The position numbers were made by a program, and so were the translations under genes. Positions 50,069-59,001 of a DNA stretch of 64,000 nucleotides are shown piece after piece. The notes under the pieces are model-generated. The model was not told where the DNA came from. It ran no database searches and saw nothing but the letters and a program-made list of their open reading frames with translations. The stretch comes from Streptomyces sp. NBC_01276. Its GTDB lineage: Bacteria; Actinomycetota; Actinomycetes; Streptomycetales; Streptomycetaceae. The stretch is taken from assembly GCF_041435355.1 (NCBI RefSeq), contig NZ_CP108442.1, positions 434,001 through 498,000 on the forward strand, written 5' to 3'. The stretch's first letter is position 1; each line of letters starts with the position of its first letter.

Positions 50069-51095
50069 GACGATGGCCACGGCCGCGCTGGCGGTGGCCA
50101 TCGTGGCGGGGACCGCGGGGTGGGCTGCCGCCGACAGCCAGAGTGCGGTCACCGGGCCGCCCCCGGGCACCGCCGCCTGGCGGGCCGCCTCGGTGGGCGG
50201 CCGGCCGTTGCCCGATCCGGCGTCCACGACGCCCCGGGAGGTGGCCCGCTTCTTCGCCGGGCTGGACGAGACCGGGCGACGGGAACTCGTACGCTCCCAC
50301 CCGCTGGTGGTGGGCAATCTGGACGGCGCTCCGCTCCCCCTGCGGTACGAGGCCAACCGGCTCGCGGTCCTCGCCACGGGTGAGGCCCGCTACGCCTCCC
50401 TCGCCTCTCCGGGCCGCCGGATCCTGGCCTTCGACCCGCGCGGCCGCGGGCAGGTCGCCGAGGTGTTCGGGGACCCGGAGCACGCCGCGCACGTCGCGGT
50501 GATCGTGCCGGGTTCGGACAACGACGCCACCACCCACGACGCCCCCCGCGCCCCCGACACCGGCCCGGCCGGTATGGCCCGGGCGCTGCGGGCCGCGGCG
50601 GGCGGGGACACCGCGGTCATCGCGTGGACGGGCTACACCACGCCGGTCGGGGTCGGTCTCGACGCGGCGGAGGGCCGGCTCGCGGAGGCCGGTGCGGTGC
50701 GGCTGGCCCGGTTCACGGCCGGGCTCGACGCGGTCGGGGCGCCCGACCCGGTGCTGTTCTGCCACAGCTACGGCTCGGTGGTGTGCGGGATCGCGGCCCG
50801 GCACACGGACGCCGCCGACATCGTGGTGTTCGGTTCCCCGGGGATGCGCGTGGACGACGCCGCCGGTCTGGGGACGGGTGCCCGCGTCTGGGCGGCCCGG
50901 GGGCCCTCGGACTGGATCGCGAACGTGCCCAACGTCGAGTTCGCCGGGCTCGGGCACGGCGCCGACCCCACCGCACCCGCCTTCGGCGCCCGTAGGGTGC
51001 CCGCCGGCGACGTGAAGGGCCACACCGGCTACTTCGCCGCCGGCACCCGTTCGCTGGCGGCCTTCGCCGCGATCGCGAAGGGAGAGCTCCGGTGA
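50052..51095 (+). CDS. Secreted alpha/beta hydrolase, DUF1023 type
   Basis: 347 residues. The signal peptide is MRRFGRTMATAALAVAIVAG, then TAGWAAADS (cleavage about residue 28). A helical N-terminal part with TTPREVARFFAGLDETGRRELV is followed by an alpha/beta hydrolase domain with DPVLFCHSYGSVVCG (the Ser nucleophile in CHSYG) and DIVVFGSPGM, as in DUF1023 proteins. A late GHTGYF supplies the His. The start codon and first codons coincide with the right attachment repeat of the adjacent element. It overlaps the following acyltransferase by four bases (GTGA), so they form an operon. Confidence 0.9.
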   Translation: MRRFGRTMATAALAVAIVAGTAGWAAADSQSAVTGPPPGTAAWRAASVGGRPLPDPASTTPREVARFFAGLDETGRRELVRSHPLVVGNLDGAPLPLRYEANRLAVLATGEARYASLASPGRRILAFDPRGRGQVAEVFGDPEHAAHVAVIVPGSDNDATTHDAPRAPDTGPAGMARALRAAAGGDTAVIAWTGYTTPVGVGLDAAEGRLAEAGAVRLARFTAGLDAVGAPDPVLFCHSYGSVVCGIAARHTDAADIVVFGSPGMRVDDAAGLGTGARVWAARGPSDWIANVPNVEFAGLGHGADPTAPAFGARRVPAGDVKGHTGYFAAGTRSLAAFAAIAKGELR

Positions 51096-52369
51096 GCGCG
51101 ACGCGTACGCCGCGCGCGCCGGCCCGACTGTCGGACAACGCCGCGCTGACCCGGCTGTCGGACACCGCCGCGCGGATCGACCGCCGGACCCCCGCCCACC
51201 GGGACCGGGCCGTCGACGGTCTGCGCGCCCTGGCCCTGCTGGCCGTGCCGACCGGGCACTGGCTGCTCGGCGGGTTCACCCTCGACCCGGAGGGCGGGCT
51301 GCACAACGCCAGTCCGCTGTCCGCCTTCGGCGCCCTGGCGCCGGCGAGCTGGGTGCTCCAGATGCTGGGCATCTTCTTCCTGGTCGGCGGCTACGCCTCG
51401 GTGCTGTCCTTCCACCGGCGCACCGGTTCGACCGGAGCCTGGCTCAAGGGACGGATGGTCCGGCTGGGGCGGCCGGTGCTCGGTGTGACGGCAGTGTGGG
51501 CGCTCGCGGCGCCCGCCCTGTACGCGGCCGGCGTACCGGAGGCCACCTTGCGCACCGGGGCCACGCTGGTGATCCAGCCGCTGTGGTTCGTCGGGGTGTA
51601 CGCGGGGGTGACCGCGCTGACCCCGTACTGCGTGCGGGCCGCCCGGCGGTTCGGCGGGTGGGCGGCGGCGCCGCTGCTGGCCTCGGTCGCGGTGGTGGAC
51701 TTCCTGCGGTACGGGCCGCTGTCCGACGCGGTGCCGTCCTGGCTGTCCGTGCTAAACGTGCTGCCGGGCTGGATGTTCGCGTACCAGCTCGGCGTCTCGT
51801 GGGGCGAACGGCGGATCGGGCGGCGCGGGGCGTGGCTGCTGCTGGTCGGCGGGGGCGTGCTGTTCGCGGTGCTGCTGACGGTGTTCCACTACCCGGCGTC
51901 GATGGTCGGCGTACCGGGTGAGGCCCGGACCAACTCGCACCCGCCGTCGCTGCTGGTGCTGGCGCTGGCCTCGGCCCAGTCGGGTGCGGCGATGCTGCTG
52001 CGGGACCGGCTGGCGCGGCTGCTGGCCCGGCCGGCCCTGTGGGCGCCGGTGGTGGTGGTCAACCTGTCGGCGATGACCATCCTGTGCTGGCACCAGAGCG
52101 CCATGCTGGCGGCGGCCGTGCCCGCCTCGTTCGCGGGCGGGGGCGGCGGGTTGACCGGGTTGACGACGGCGCCCGAGACCCTGGCGTGGATCCTGGCCCG
52201 GCTGGCGTGGATGCCGGTGTTCGCCGTGCTGCTGGTGGTCATCGCCCGCTACGCGCGCCGGTTCGAGGCTCCGCCGGCGGCGGGCGGCCGCCGGAACCCG
52301 GTGGTGCGGCGGACCGTGGCGGGGCTGCTGGCGGCCGGGTTCGCGGTGTTCGCGCTGGGCCTGGCCTGA
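51092..52369 (+). CDS. Membrane acyltransferase-3 family protein
   Basis: 425 residues from a GTG overlapping the hydrolase stop. A variable N-terminus precedes RDRAVDGLRALALLAVPTGHWLLGG (about residues 37-61), which matches the conserved first helix with Arg and the catalytic-type His. GIFFLVGGYASVLSFHRR follows, with about ten membrane helices. These integral enzymes O-acylate sugars, lipids, peptidoglycan or antibiotics. Coupling with the secreted DUF1023 hydrolase suggests that acylation and hydrolysis act on the same extracellular material, which is an inference. Confidence 0.88.
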   Translation: MSATRTPRAPARLSDNAALTRLSDTAARIDRRTPAHRDRAVDGLRALALLAVPTGHWLLGGFTLDPEGGLHNASPLSAFGALAPASWVLQMLGIFFLVGGYASVLSFHRRTGSTGAWLKGRMVRLGRPVLGVTAVWALAAPALYAAGVPEATLRTGATLVIQPLWFVGVYAGVTALTPYCVRAARRFGGWAAAPLLASVAVVDFLRYGPLSDAVPSWLSVLNVLPGWMFAYQLGVSWGERRIGRRGAWLLLVGGGVLFAVLLTVFHYPASMVGVPGEARTNSHPPSLLVLALASAQSGAAMLLRDRLARLLARPALWAPVVVVNLSAMTILCWHQSAMLAAAVPASFAGGGGGLTGLTTAPETLAWILARLAWMPVFAVLLVVIARYARRFEAPPAAGGRRNPVVRRTVAGLLAAGFAVFALGLA

Positions 52370-52411
52370 CGCCGGCCCGGCCGGCGGGGCCCGCCCGCCC
52401 ACCGGGCCCGC

Positions 52412-52460
52412 GGACGACGAGAGCGCCGCTCCCCCTGGGGGAGCGGCGCTCTCGTCGTCC
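52412..52460. terminator. Bidirectional terminator (24-bp stem)
   Basis: Bases 52412-52435 are the exact reverse complement of 52437-52460 around a single central base, giving a very long hairpin between the convergent acyltransferase and DUF350 genes. Confidence 0.9.
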
Positions 52461-52471
52461 CGTACGGGTCG

Positions 52472-52894
52472 TCAGGCGATGGACGCCGCCACGATCGCGG
52501 CGACGGCGAGGTTGCAGGAGGCCGTGACCCAGACGGCCGGGTGCGGCTCCGGGTCCACGACGATGGCGCCGAGCTTGCCCGGGGTCACCAGGTCCAGCAC
52601 CAGGAAGGCCACGGCCATCAGGACCAGGCCCAGCAGTCCGAAGGCCGCGGTGGACAGCAGGCCCTTGCCGAAGTCGTCGTACGTCGTCCAGATCGAGGTG
52701 AAGACGATGCCGCCGATGCCCAGCAGCGCGGAGCTGAGCAGGAGGGCCGCGTTGCGGTTGCGCTCCTCCCAGATCTGCTTCGGGAGCTTCCCGGGCGTCA
52801 GCACGTCCACCAGGACGATGCCGAGGATCAGCAGGACCAGCCCGAGGGCGCCGTAGGCGCTCGTGCGGCCGAGTCCGTTGACGATGTCGCTCAT
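52472..52894 (-). CDS. DUF350 family membrane protein
   Basis: 140 residues from the ATG at 52894. Four membrane helices occur in two homologous halves, each ending DxxTPGKL (VLVDVLTPGKLPKQI and LVLDLVTPGKLGAIV), the duplication characteristic of DUF350. The intervening NAALLLSSALLGIGGIVF carries small residues for helix packing. Function is unknown, although DUF350 genes are often near genes for polyamine or ATP-grasp enzymes. Here a GNAT/ATP-grasp fusion gene is divergent 107 bp away. Confidence 0.85.
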   Translation of the reverse strand: MSDIVNGLGRTSAYGALGLVLLILGIVLVDVLTPGKLPKQIWEERNRNAALLLSSALLGIGGIVFTSIWTTYDDFGKGLLSTAAFGLLGLVLMAVAFLVLDLVTPGKLGAIVVDPEPHPAVWVTASCNLAVAAIVAASIA

Positions 52895-53001
52895 GGAGAA
52901 GCCTGTCTGGGCGTGGGTGGGATAGGGATGTGCCGAGCACGTGCCGTGGGGAGGCCGAATGTATCGCACGGCCCCGCCCCGGACCATGGGGAGGTCAGGA
53001 A

Positions 53002-54894
53002 ATGGCAAAGGTCAGGGCCGCGCGGGACGGGGAGGCGGCGGCGCTGAGCGCACTGGTCATGCGGTCCAAGGCGTACTGGGGCTACGACGCGGGGTTCCTC
53101 GCCGCGTGCGCCCCGGAACTGGCCGTCCGCGAGGGCGAACTCGCCGACCGGCGGATCGCGGTGGCCGAGAGCGGCGCCGGGCGCGTGCTGGGCGTCGCCT
53201 CGCTGGAGGCCCTGGACGGGGAAATGGCGCGGCTCGGGCTGCTGTTCGTGGAGCCGTCGGCCATCGGCCGGGGCGTCGGGCGGCTGTTGTACCGGGACGT
53301 CCTCGGCCGGGCCGCCGAGCTGGGCGTGCGCCGTCTGCTGATCGACTCCGATCCGCACGCGGCGGGCTTCTACCGAGCGATGGGCGCGGTGGCCGCGGCC
53401 GGGTCGCCGCCGGGGCTGGTGCGCTTCGAGGTGGCTCCGACGGTGCTCGCCGCCTGGGCGCGGGCCTGGACGGGCGGGGTCCCGGCGGTGCACGTGGGCA
53501 ACGTGGCGGAGTTCAACGCCCAGTTCGCCGACGCCTCGGTGGACCGGGAGCCGCTGGCCGCGCACGACTACGCCTGCCTCGCCGCGTTCTACAGCCCGTA
53601 CCCGGCCGCCCTGGTGCTGCCGCGGGCCGTGCCGCCGGGATGGATCCGGCTGGTGGGACGGCAGTTGGGCTGGGGCCCCGAGGTGGAGGTCCACGACGGG
53701 CTGGCCGAGCGGGAGGCGGGCCTGTCGGACGCCGTGCGGTCCCGACCGGAGCTGGCCCGCCGGGTGACGGGGCGCGGGCTGCCCCTCGTACCGTGGGGCC
53801 GGACGGAGCCGTACGGGCGGCTCGCCGGGCTGCCGTGGCGGCCGCGGGAGCTGCGCTACGAGTCGAAGTCGGCGGCGCACGCCCTGTTCGCCCGGATCCT
53901 GGAGGGCGGCGGGCACCCGGGGATCACGCTGCCCGCGCAGTGGCGGGCGGCGAACCGGTGGGCGGCCGTACGGACGGTGGCGTCGCGGGCGCGGGCGGGG
54001 CTGGGCACGGTGCTCAAGTCGGAGCACGGCGTCGGGGGTTCGGGCACCAGGGTGCTGACGCCCGCGCTGGTCCGGGCGGCGGGCGGGCCGCGGGCGGCCC
54101 TGCGCGGGCTGCCGCGCGGGCCGCTGCTGGTGGAGGAGTACGTGGAGGCCCCCGCGCGGGGCCCGCGGGACCTGACGTACGACGGGTTCGTGGACGGTGG
54201 GGGCCGCCCGCACGAGGTCGGGGCGGCGGTGATGGAGGTGTGCGACGGGGCGTACCGGGGCGCGACGGTGGGTCCCGCGGTGGTGCCCGCCGCCCTGGAG
54301 GAGCCGCTGCGGGCCTTCGGGGCGGCGGTGGGGCGGGAGCTGGCGGCCTCGGGCTACCGGGGCTGGTTCGACGTGGACTTCGTGGTCGACGCGGTGGGGC
54401 GGCCGGCGCCGACCGAGGCCAACCTGAGGCTCACCGGCCCTTCGGTGGCCTTCATGGTGGCGGCCCGGCTGGACGTGCTGCGGGGCGCGGGGCACCTCGT
54501 ACGGATCGTCGACCGGGTGGAGCTGGGCGCGCGGCTGCCGGAGGGGCAGGTGGAGCTGCTCTGCGCGGACCTCGCGCAGGCCTGCGCCGGGTCGGGGGCG
54601 GTGTTCGTGCCGGCCATCGTGACCGGGGCCTTCGATCCGGCGCCCTGGATCGGGGTGCTGCTGGCCGCGCGCGACGGCGGGGCGCTGGACGCGGCCGAGG
54701 CGCTGGTGCGGGCGGGGGCCCTCGCGGTCGGGGCGGGGTTCGCGGACTTCTCCGACGCGGCGGACCGGGCCGTCGCCCGGCCCGGCCGTCATCCGTCCGG
54801 TCAGTCCTCGAAGTCGAAGGGCGAGCGCGGCCTGCGGAGCAGGTGGCAGGCCACGATCAGGCCCGCGATCATCAGCGGGACGTTGAAGGTGTAG
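53002..54894 (+). CDS. GNAT acetyltransferase fused to an ATP-grasp-like ligase domain
   Basis: 630 residues from the ATG after AGGTCAGGA. Residues about 1-140 are a GNAT domain (KVRAARDGEAAALSALV, LGLLFVEPSAIGRGVGRLLY with the acetyl-CoA loop, DPHAAGFYRAMGA). A middle region (about 150-300) precedes an ATP-grasp-like domain with TVLKSEHGVGGSGTRVL, LLVEEYVEAPARGPRDLTYD and WFDVDFVVDAVGRPAPTEANLRLTGP, which supplies the acidic metal ligands and the Asn. The C-terminus runs 94 bp into the end of the convergent adenylation-type gene, and its last 40 residues are basic and may be dispensable. It probably forms an amide or peptide bond and acetylates a related compound. Confidence 0.8.
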   Translation: MAKVRAARDGEAAALSALVMRSKAYWGYDAGFLAACAPELAVREGELADRRIAVAESGAGRVLGVASLEALDGEMARLGLLFVEPSAIGRGVGRLLYRDVLGRAAELGVRRLLIDSDPHAAGFYRAMGAVAAAGSPPGLVRFEVAPTVLAAWARAWTGGVPAVHVGNVAEFNAQFADASVDREPLAAHDYACLAAFYSPYPAALVLPRAVPPGWIRLVGRQLGWGPEVEVHDGLAEREAGLSDAVRSRPELARRVTGRGLPLVPWGRTEPYGRLAGLPWRPRELRYESKSAAHALFARILEGGGHPGITLPAQWRAANRWAAVRTVASRARAGLGTVLKSEHGVGGSGTRVLTPALVRAAGGPRAALRGLPRGPLLVEEYVEAPARGPRDLTYDGFVDGGGRPHEVGAAVMEVCDGAYRGATVGPAVVPAALEEPLRAFGAAVGRELAASGYRGWFDVDFVVDAVGRPAPTEANLRLTGPSVAFMVAARLDVLRGAGHLVRIVDRVELGARLPEGQVELLCADLAQACAGSGAVFVPAIVTGAFDPAPWIGVLLAARDGGALDAAEALVRAGALAVGAGFADFSDAADRAVARPGRHPSGQSSKSKGERGLRSRWQATIRPAIISGTLKV

Positions 54895-56828
54895 ACGAGG
54901 GCGGCCTGGCGCGGCCAGTCGTGTTTGGCCGCCAGCCGGTAGAGGTTGTCCTGCGGCCACCAGGCGAGCAGCAGGTAGGACGCCGACAGGTGGGCCGCGG
55001 TGGTCAGCGCCCGTCCCCGGCCCTGGCGGAGCATCCGCTCGCGGCCGCCGAACAGGAACAGCACGCCGGCCGCGAAGGCGGCGCTCTCGCACACGTAGAG
55101 GACGAAGAAGAGGAACGACCACGGGGCCGGCACCCCCGTGAGGTCGGTGGATCCGGGCCACAGCACCGAGGTGAGCAGCATGGCCGCCCCGGTCAGCGGC
55201 AGGGCGAGGCAGCCCGCGGCGCAGCCGGCCGACATCGTCTCCGCCCCGGCGGAGCCCGACTTGCCGCTGCTCGCGGAACCGGGCGCGGACGGGGCCACCC
55301 GCGGGCGGTCCTTGGCGGGCAACGGCACCGCCGCCCGGTCCTCCTGACCGGCCCGGGTACGGGGCAGGGCGCGCAGCCGGACCAGCCGGGCCGGCGTTTC
55401 GGCGGGGCTCGTCGTCCGCTCCAGGTGCACGGTCAGGGTCTCCGGGCCGACCTGGTCCGCACCCCGGAGCCACAGGGGGTCGCCGGGGGGCGGGGCCACG
55501 TAGGCGACGAGCCGTACGCGGGTCCCCGAGGTCACCCGGGCCACGACGGCGGCGCCGAAGGCGGGGTGGGTGCGGATCCGGGACTCGACGGTGTGCGGGT
55601 CGAGGCGGCCGCCGTGGTCCAGGGTGATCCGGTCCCGCAGCCGCCCGCCGAACTCCAGGAGCCCGTCGGGGCGCAGGACGGCGAGGTCGCCGGTCGCGAC
55701 GGTGTCGCCGCCGGGCGGGGTGAGGAGGAGCTCCCCGTCGCGCAGGTCCGCGCGGAAGCCCGGGAAGGGCGTGCCGAGGAGGGCGATCCGCTCGGGGGTG
55801 TCCAGCGGGGCGGGCAGCTGAGGGAGTTCGAAGGAGGTCCCGGCGCCGGCGGTCTCGGTCGGGCCGTAGACGTTGAGGACGCGGGCGCCGGGGCGCAACC
55901 GGTCCTGGAGGGCGGCCTGTTCGTCGAGGTAGAGCCGGTCCCCCGTGATGGTGAGCAGCCGCACGTCGGCGAAGGCGGGGTCGGGTTCGCGGCGGGGCCG
56001 GGGGACGGAGAGCGGGGCGGGCCGGTCGTCGCGGACCATGAGCTCCACGGCGGTCGCCGGGTCGGTGTGCAGGACGCTGACGCGCCGTTCCCGGACGGCG
56101 TCGAGGACGTCGTGGGCCCCGCGCCCGGCGCCCTCGGGCAGGACGAGGGCGCCTCCGGAGCACAGGGGGCGGGTCCAGCCGGCGGCGAAGGCGGTGATGT
56201 CGGGGCCGCCGGTGAACAGGTGGCGGTCGCGTGGGGTGAGCCGGGCGGCCTCGGCCCAGCTGTCGTGGGCGGCGAGGAGCAGCTCGTGGCCGACGCGGAC
56301 CGGGCGGGGCCGGGCCGTGCCGGTGAACAGGATCGCGGCGTCGCGGTCCTCGGCGGTGCGGACGGGCGCGGTGGCGGGTCGCGCGGCGATCCGGGCCGCC
56401 TCCTCGTCGAGGGCGACGGTCCGCCGCCCCTCGGACAGGCCGAGGCCGGGCGCCCGGCGGTCGGTGCCGGTGTCGGTGAGCAGGAGGTACGGGGGCAGGG
56501 CGGCGAGCATGCCGCGGGCGGTGCGCGGGTCGTCCTCGGCGACGACGGTGTAGGTGCCGCCCGCTTTGAGGGTGGCGAGGAGGCAGACGGGGAGTGCGGG
56601 CCGGGCACCCACGGCGATGGCCACGAGGCCGCCCGCGGGCAGGGCCCCGTCCAGCAGGTGGTGGGCCAGCCGGTTTGCCCGCGCGTCGAGTTCGCCGTAG
56701 GAGAGTTCCTCCGGGCCGTGGAGGACGGCGGGGGCGTCGGGAGCCTCGCGGGCAAATTCCTCGAAGCGCCGCAGGACGGTGTCCGCGGTGGGTCGGTACG
56801 GGCGGGCGGGCGGTGATGCCTGCGTCAT
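54801..56828 (-). CDS. AMP-binding (adenylation) domain protein fused to a membrane domain
   Basis: 675 residues. Residues about 20-510 are an NRPS-like adenylation domain with LSYGELDARANRLAHHLLDG (A2), NVYGPTETAGAG (A5), ATGDLAVLRPDGLLEFGGRL (A7/A8) and LPRTRAGQEDRA in the A10 position. A3 is degenerate (ILFTGTARPRPVRV instead of a TSGTTGxPKG loop), and the invariant A10 Lys (G-K-x-D-R) is Gln. No carrier-protein motif follows. A linker (about 515-550) leads to four membrane helices (about 555-665) ending RRPRSPFDFED. It is convergent with the GNAT/ATP-grasp gene. It may have altered or lost adenylating activity. Confidence 0.85.
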   Translation of the reverse strand: MTQASPPARPYRPTADTVLRRFEEFAREAPDAPAVLHGPEELSYGELDARANRLAHHLLDGALPAGGLVAIAVGARPALPVCLLATLKAGGTYTVVAEDDPRTARGMLAALPPYLLLTDTGTDRRAPGLGLSEGRRTVALDEEAARIAARPATAPVRTAEDRDAAILFTGTARPRPVRVGHELLLAAHDSWAEAARLTPRDRHLFTGGPDITAFAAGWTRPLCSGGALVLPEGAGRGAHDVLDAVRERRVSVLHTDPATAVELMVRDDRPAPLSVPRPRREPDPAFADVRLLTITGDRLYLDEQAALQDRLRPGARVLNVYGPTETAGAGTSFELPQLPAPLDTPERIALLGTPFPGFRADLRDGELLLTPPGGDTVATGDLAVLRPDGLLEFGGRLRDRITLDHGGRLDPHTVESRIRTHPAFGAAVVARVTSGTRVRLVAYVAPPPGDPLWLRGADQVGPETLTVHLERTTSPAETPARLVRLRALPRTRAGQEDRAAVPLPAKDRPRVAPSAPGSASSGKSGSAGAETMSAGCAAGCLALPLTGAAMLLTSVLWPGSTDLTGVPAPWSFLFFVLYVCESAAFAAGVLFLFGGRERMLRQGRGRALTTAAHLSASYLLLAWWPQDNLYRLAAKHDWPRQAALVYTFNVPLMIAGLIVACHLLRRPRSPFDFED

Positions 56829-56918
56829 CACCCGATGATGCCACCGGTGGGCGGCCGGGTGCGAGGGTTGCGAACATCCTTGGTCCGGGCTTGAGTTGGC
56901 ACACCGGCCAGGGCTTTC

Positions 56919-56980
56919 GGACCGGTTGCCCCGCCGGGGCTTCCGGGACCGGTTGCCCCGCGTCGGCTTCCTGACCGGTT
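56919..56980. repeat. Three direct repeats at about 27-bp spacing upstream of ABC exporter
   Basis: GGACCGGTTGCCCCGC occurs at 56919-56934 and 56946-56961, with a third partial copy GACCGGTT at 56973-56980. The spacing of 26-27 bp is two and a half helical turns. They lie directly upstream of the promoter of the ABC exporter gene. Confidence 0.65.
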
Positions 56981-56982
56981 CC

Positions 56983-57013
56983 TTGACCTGGAGTCCGGTT
57001 GAGGTTCTAGCGT
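56983..57013 (+). promoter_or_regulatory. MerR/SoxR-like promoter with long spacer
   Basis: The -35 TTGACC (56983-56988), a 19-base spacer carrying ACCT...TTGAGGTTC, and TAGCGT (57008-57013) as -10. The over-long spacer with a central dyad (ACCT...AGGT) is the hallmark of promoters activated by MerR-family regulators, and the TTGAGGTTCTA block resembles SoxR-type sites in actinomycetes. Transcription would start near 57020, at the ATG at 57021. Confidence 0.6.
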
Positions 57014-57020
57014 GGCGCAC

Positions 57021-58940
57021 ATGGACATGGAAGTCACCGCCTGGCATTCGCTGCACAGCGCGATCAACGCCCAACAGGACAAGCGCCCCCTCTCCCGTGC
57101 GAGCCTGCGCCGGATCGCCGTCTTCGCCCGCCCGCACCGGCGCGGGCTGGCCTTCTTCCTGCTGCTCAGCGTGGTGGGCGCGCTCCTCGCCGTGGCCACT
57201 CCGCTGCTGGCCAGCCGGATCGTGGACGCGATCGTGCGGGGCGGCGACAGCACGGCCGTCACCCGGCTCGCCCTGCTCATCGCGGTGATCGCGGTCGCCG
57301 AGGCCGGGCTCGGGCTGCTGACCCGCAAGCTGTCGGCCACCCTCGGCGAGGGCCTGATCCTCGATCTGCGGACGGCGGTCTTCGACCACGTCCAGCGGAT
57401 GCCGGTGGCCTTCTTCACCCGGACCCGGACGGGCGCGCTGGTCAGCCGCCTGAACAACGACGTGATCGGGGCCCAGCGGGCGTTCAGCAACACCCTTTCC
57501 GGGGTGGTCTCCAACACGGTGACGCTGCTGCTGACGCTGGGGGTGATGCTCACCATCTCCTGGCAGATCACCCTGCTGGCCCTGGTGCTGCTCCCGGTGT
57601 TCGTGCTGCCGGCCCGGCGGATGGGTGCCCGGATGGCGGCGATGCAGCGCGAGGCCTCGACGCTGAACGCCGCGATGGGCACGCAGATGACGGAACGCTT
57701 CTCCGCCCCGGGCGCCACCCTGGTCAAGCTGTTCGGGCGGCCCGCCGACGAGTCCGCCGAGTTCGCGGCGCGCGCGGCCCGGGTGCGGGACATCGGGATC
57801 CGTACGGCGATGGCCCAGTCGGCGTTCATCACCGCGCTCACCCTGGTCTCCGCGCTCGCCCTCGCCCTGGTCTACGGCCTCGGCGGACACTTCGCCCTGC
57901 GCGGCACCCTGGAGGCCGGTTCCGTCGTCGCGCTCGCCCTGCTGCTGACCCGGCTGTACGCGCCCCTGACCGCGCTGGCCGGGGCCCGCGTGGAGGTGAT
58001 GAGCGCCATGGTCAGCTTCGAGCGGGTCTTCGAGGTCCTCGATCTGAAGCCGCTGATCGACCAGAAGCCGGACGCCGGCCGGGTGCCCGACGGGCCGGTG
58101 GCGGTGGAGTTCGACCGCGTGTCCTTCGCCTACCCCTCCCCCGACAAGGTCTCCCTGGCTTCCCTGGAGGAGGTGGCCACCCTGGACGCGCGGGGCGGCG
58201 CCCGGGTACTGCACGAGGTGTCCTTCCGCGCCGAGCCCGGCCGGATGATCGCCCTCGTCGGCTCGTCCGGCGCCGGGAAGTCGACGATCGCCCAGCTGCT
58301 GCCCCGCCTGTACGACGCCGACGCGGGCGCGGTCCGTCTGGGCGGGGTCGACGTACGGGACCTGACGGCCGACTCCATCCGCGAGACGCTCGGCATGGTC
58401 ACCCAGGACGGGCACCTCTTCCACGAGTCGGTACGGGCCAACCTGCTGCTGGCCCGGCCGACGGCCACCGAGGAGGAGATCTGGGAGGCCCTGCGCCGCT
58501 CCCGCCTGGACGGGCTCGTCGCCTCCCTCCCGGACGGCCTGGACACCGTCGTCGGGGAGCGCGGCTACCGGCTGTCGGGCGGCGAACGGCAGCGGCTGAC
58601 CATCGCCCGGCTGCTGCTGGCCCGGCAGCGGGTGGTCATCCTCGACGAGGCCACCGCCCACCTGGACTCCACCTCCGAGGCGGCGGTCCAGGAGGCCCTC
58701 GCCGAGGCGCTGGCCGGCCGGACCGCCGTGGTGATCGCGCACCGGCTGTCGACGGTGCAGGCGGCCGATCTGATCCTCGTCGTCGAGGAGGGCCGGATCG
58801 TGGAACGCGGAACGCACGAGGAGCTGCTGGCGTCCCGCGGCCGGTACGAGGAGCTGCACCGCACGCAGTTCGCCGCGCGCGAAACGGAAGGCCCCCGCCC
58901 GGCCCAGGCGGGCGGCACGGCGGCGGCCCCGGGCGCATGA
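57021..58940 (+). CDS. ABC exporter (fused permease and ATPase)
   Basis: 639 residues from the ATG at 57021. A GTG at 57012 would add three residues but overlaps the likely -10 box, so a leaderless ATG is preferred. Six membrane helices (about 35-310) include RLNNDVIGAQRAFSNTLSG. The nucleotide-binding domain (about 350-600) has Walker A VGSSGAGKSTI, the Q loop in MVTQDGHLF, the signature LSGGERQRLTI, Walker B VVILDEATAHLD and the H loop IAHRLST. The half-transporter plan means it works as a dimer. It exports lipids, peptides or drugs. A VOC-type gene follows 61 bp later. Confidence 0.93.
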   Translation: MDMEVTAWHSLHSAINAQQDKRPLSRASLRRIAVFARPHRRGLAFFLLLSVVGALLAVATPLLASRIVDAIVRGGDSTAVTRLALLIAVIAVAEAGLGLLTRKLSATLGEGLILDLRTAVFDHVQRMPVAFFTRTRTGALVSRLNNDVIGAQRAFSNTLSGVVSNTVTLLLTLGVMLTISWQITLLALVLLPVFVLPARRMGARMAAMQREASTLNAAMGTQMTERFSAPGATLVKLFGRPADESAEFAARAARVRDIGIRTAMAQSAFITALTLVSALALALVYGLGGHFALRGTLEAGSVVALALLLTRLYAPLTALAGARVEVMSAMVSFERVFEVLDLKPLIDQKPDAGRVPDGPVAVEFDRVSFAYPSPDKVSLASLEEVATLDARGGARVLHEVSFRAEPGRMIALVGSSGAGKSTIAQLLPRLYDADAGAVRLGGVDVRDLTADSIRETLGMVTQDGHLFHESVRANLLLARPTATEEEIWEALRRSRLDGLVASLPDGLDTVVGERGYRLSGGERQRLTIARLLLARQRVVILDEATAHLDSTSEAAVQEALAEALAGRTAVVIAHRLSTVQAADLILVVEEGRIVERGTHEELLASRGRYEELHRTQFAARETEGPRPAQAGGTAAAPGA

Positions 58941-59001
58941 TGCCGGAGGGCCCGCGCGCCGCCTCGGCGCCGGGCCGGTCCGCTACCGAGGGGAGCCCGT
59001 C

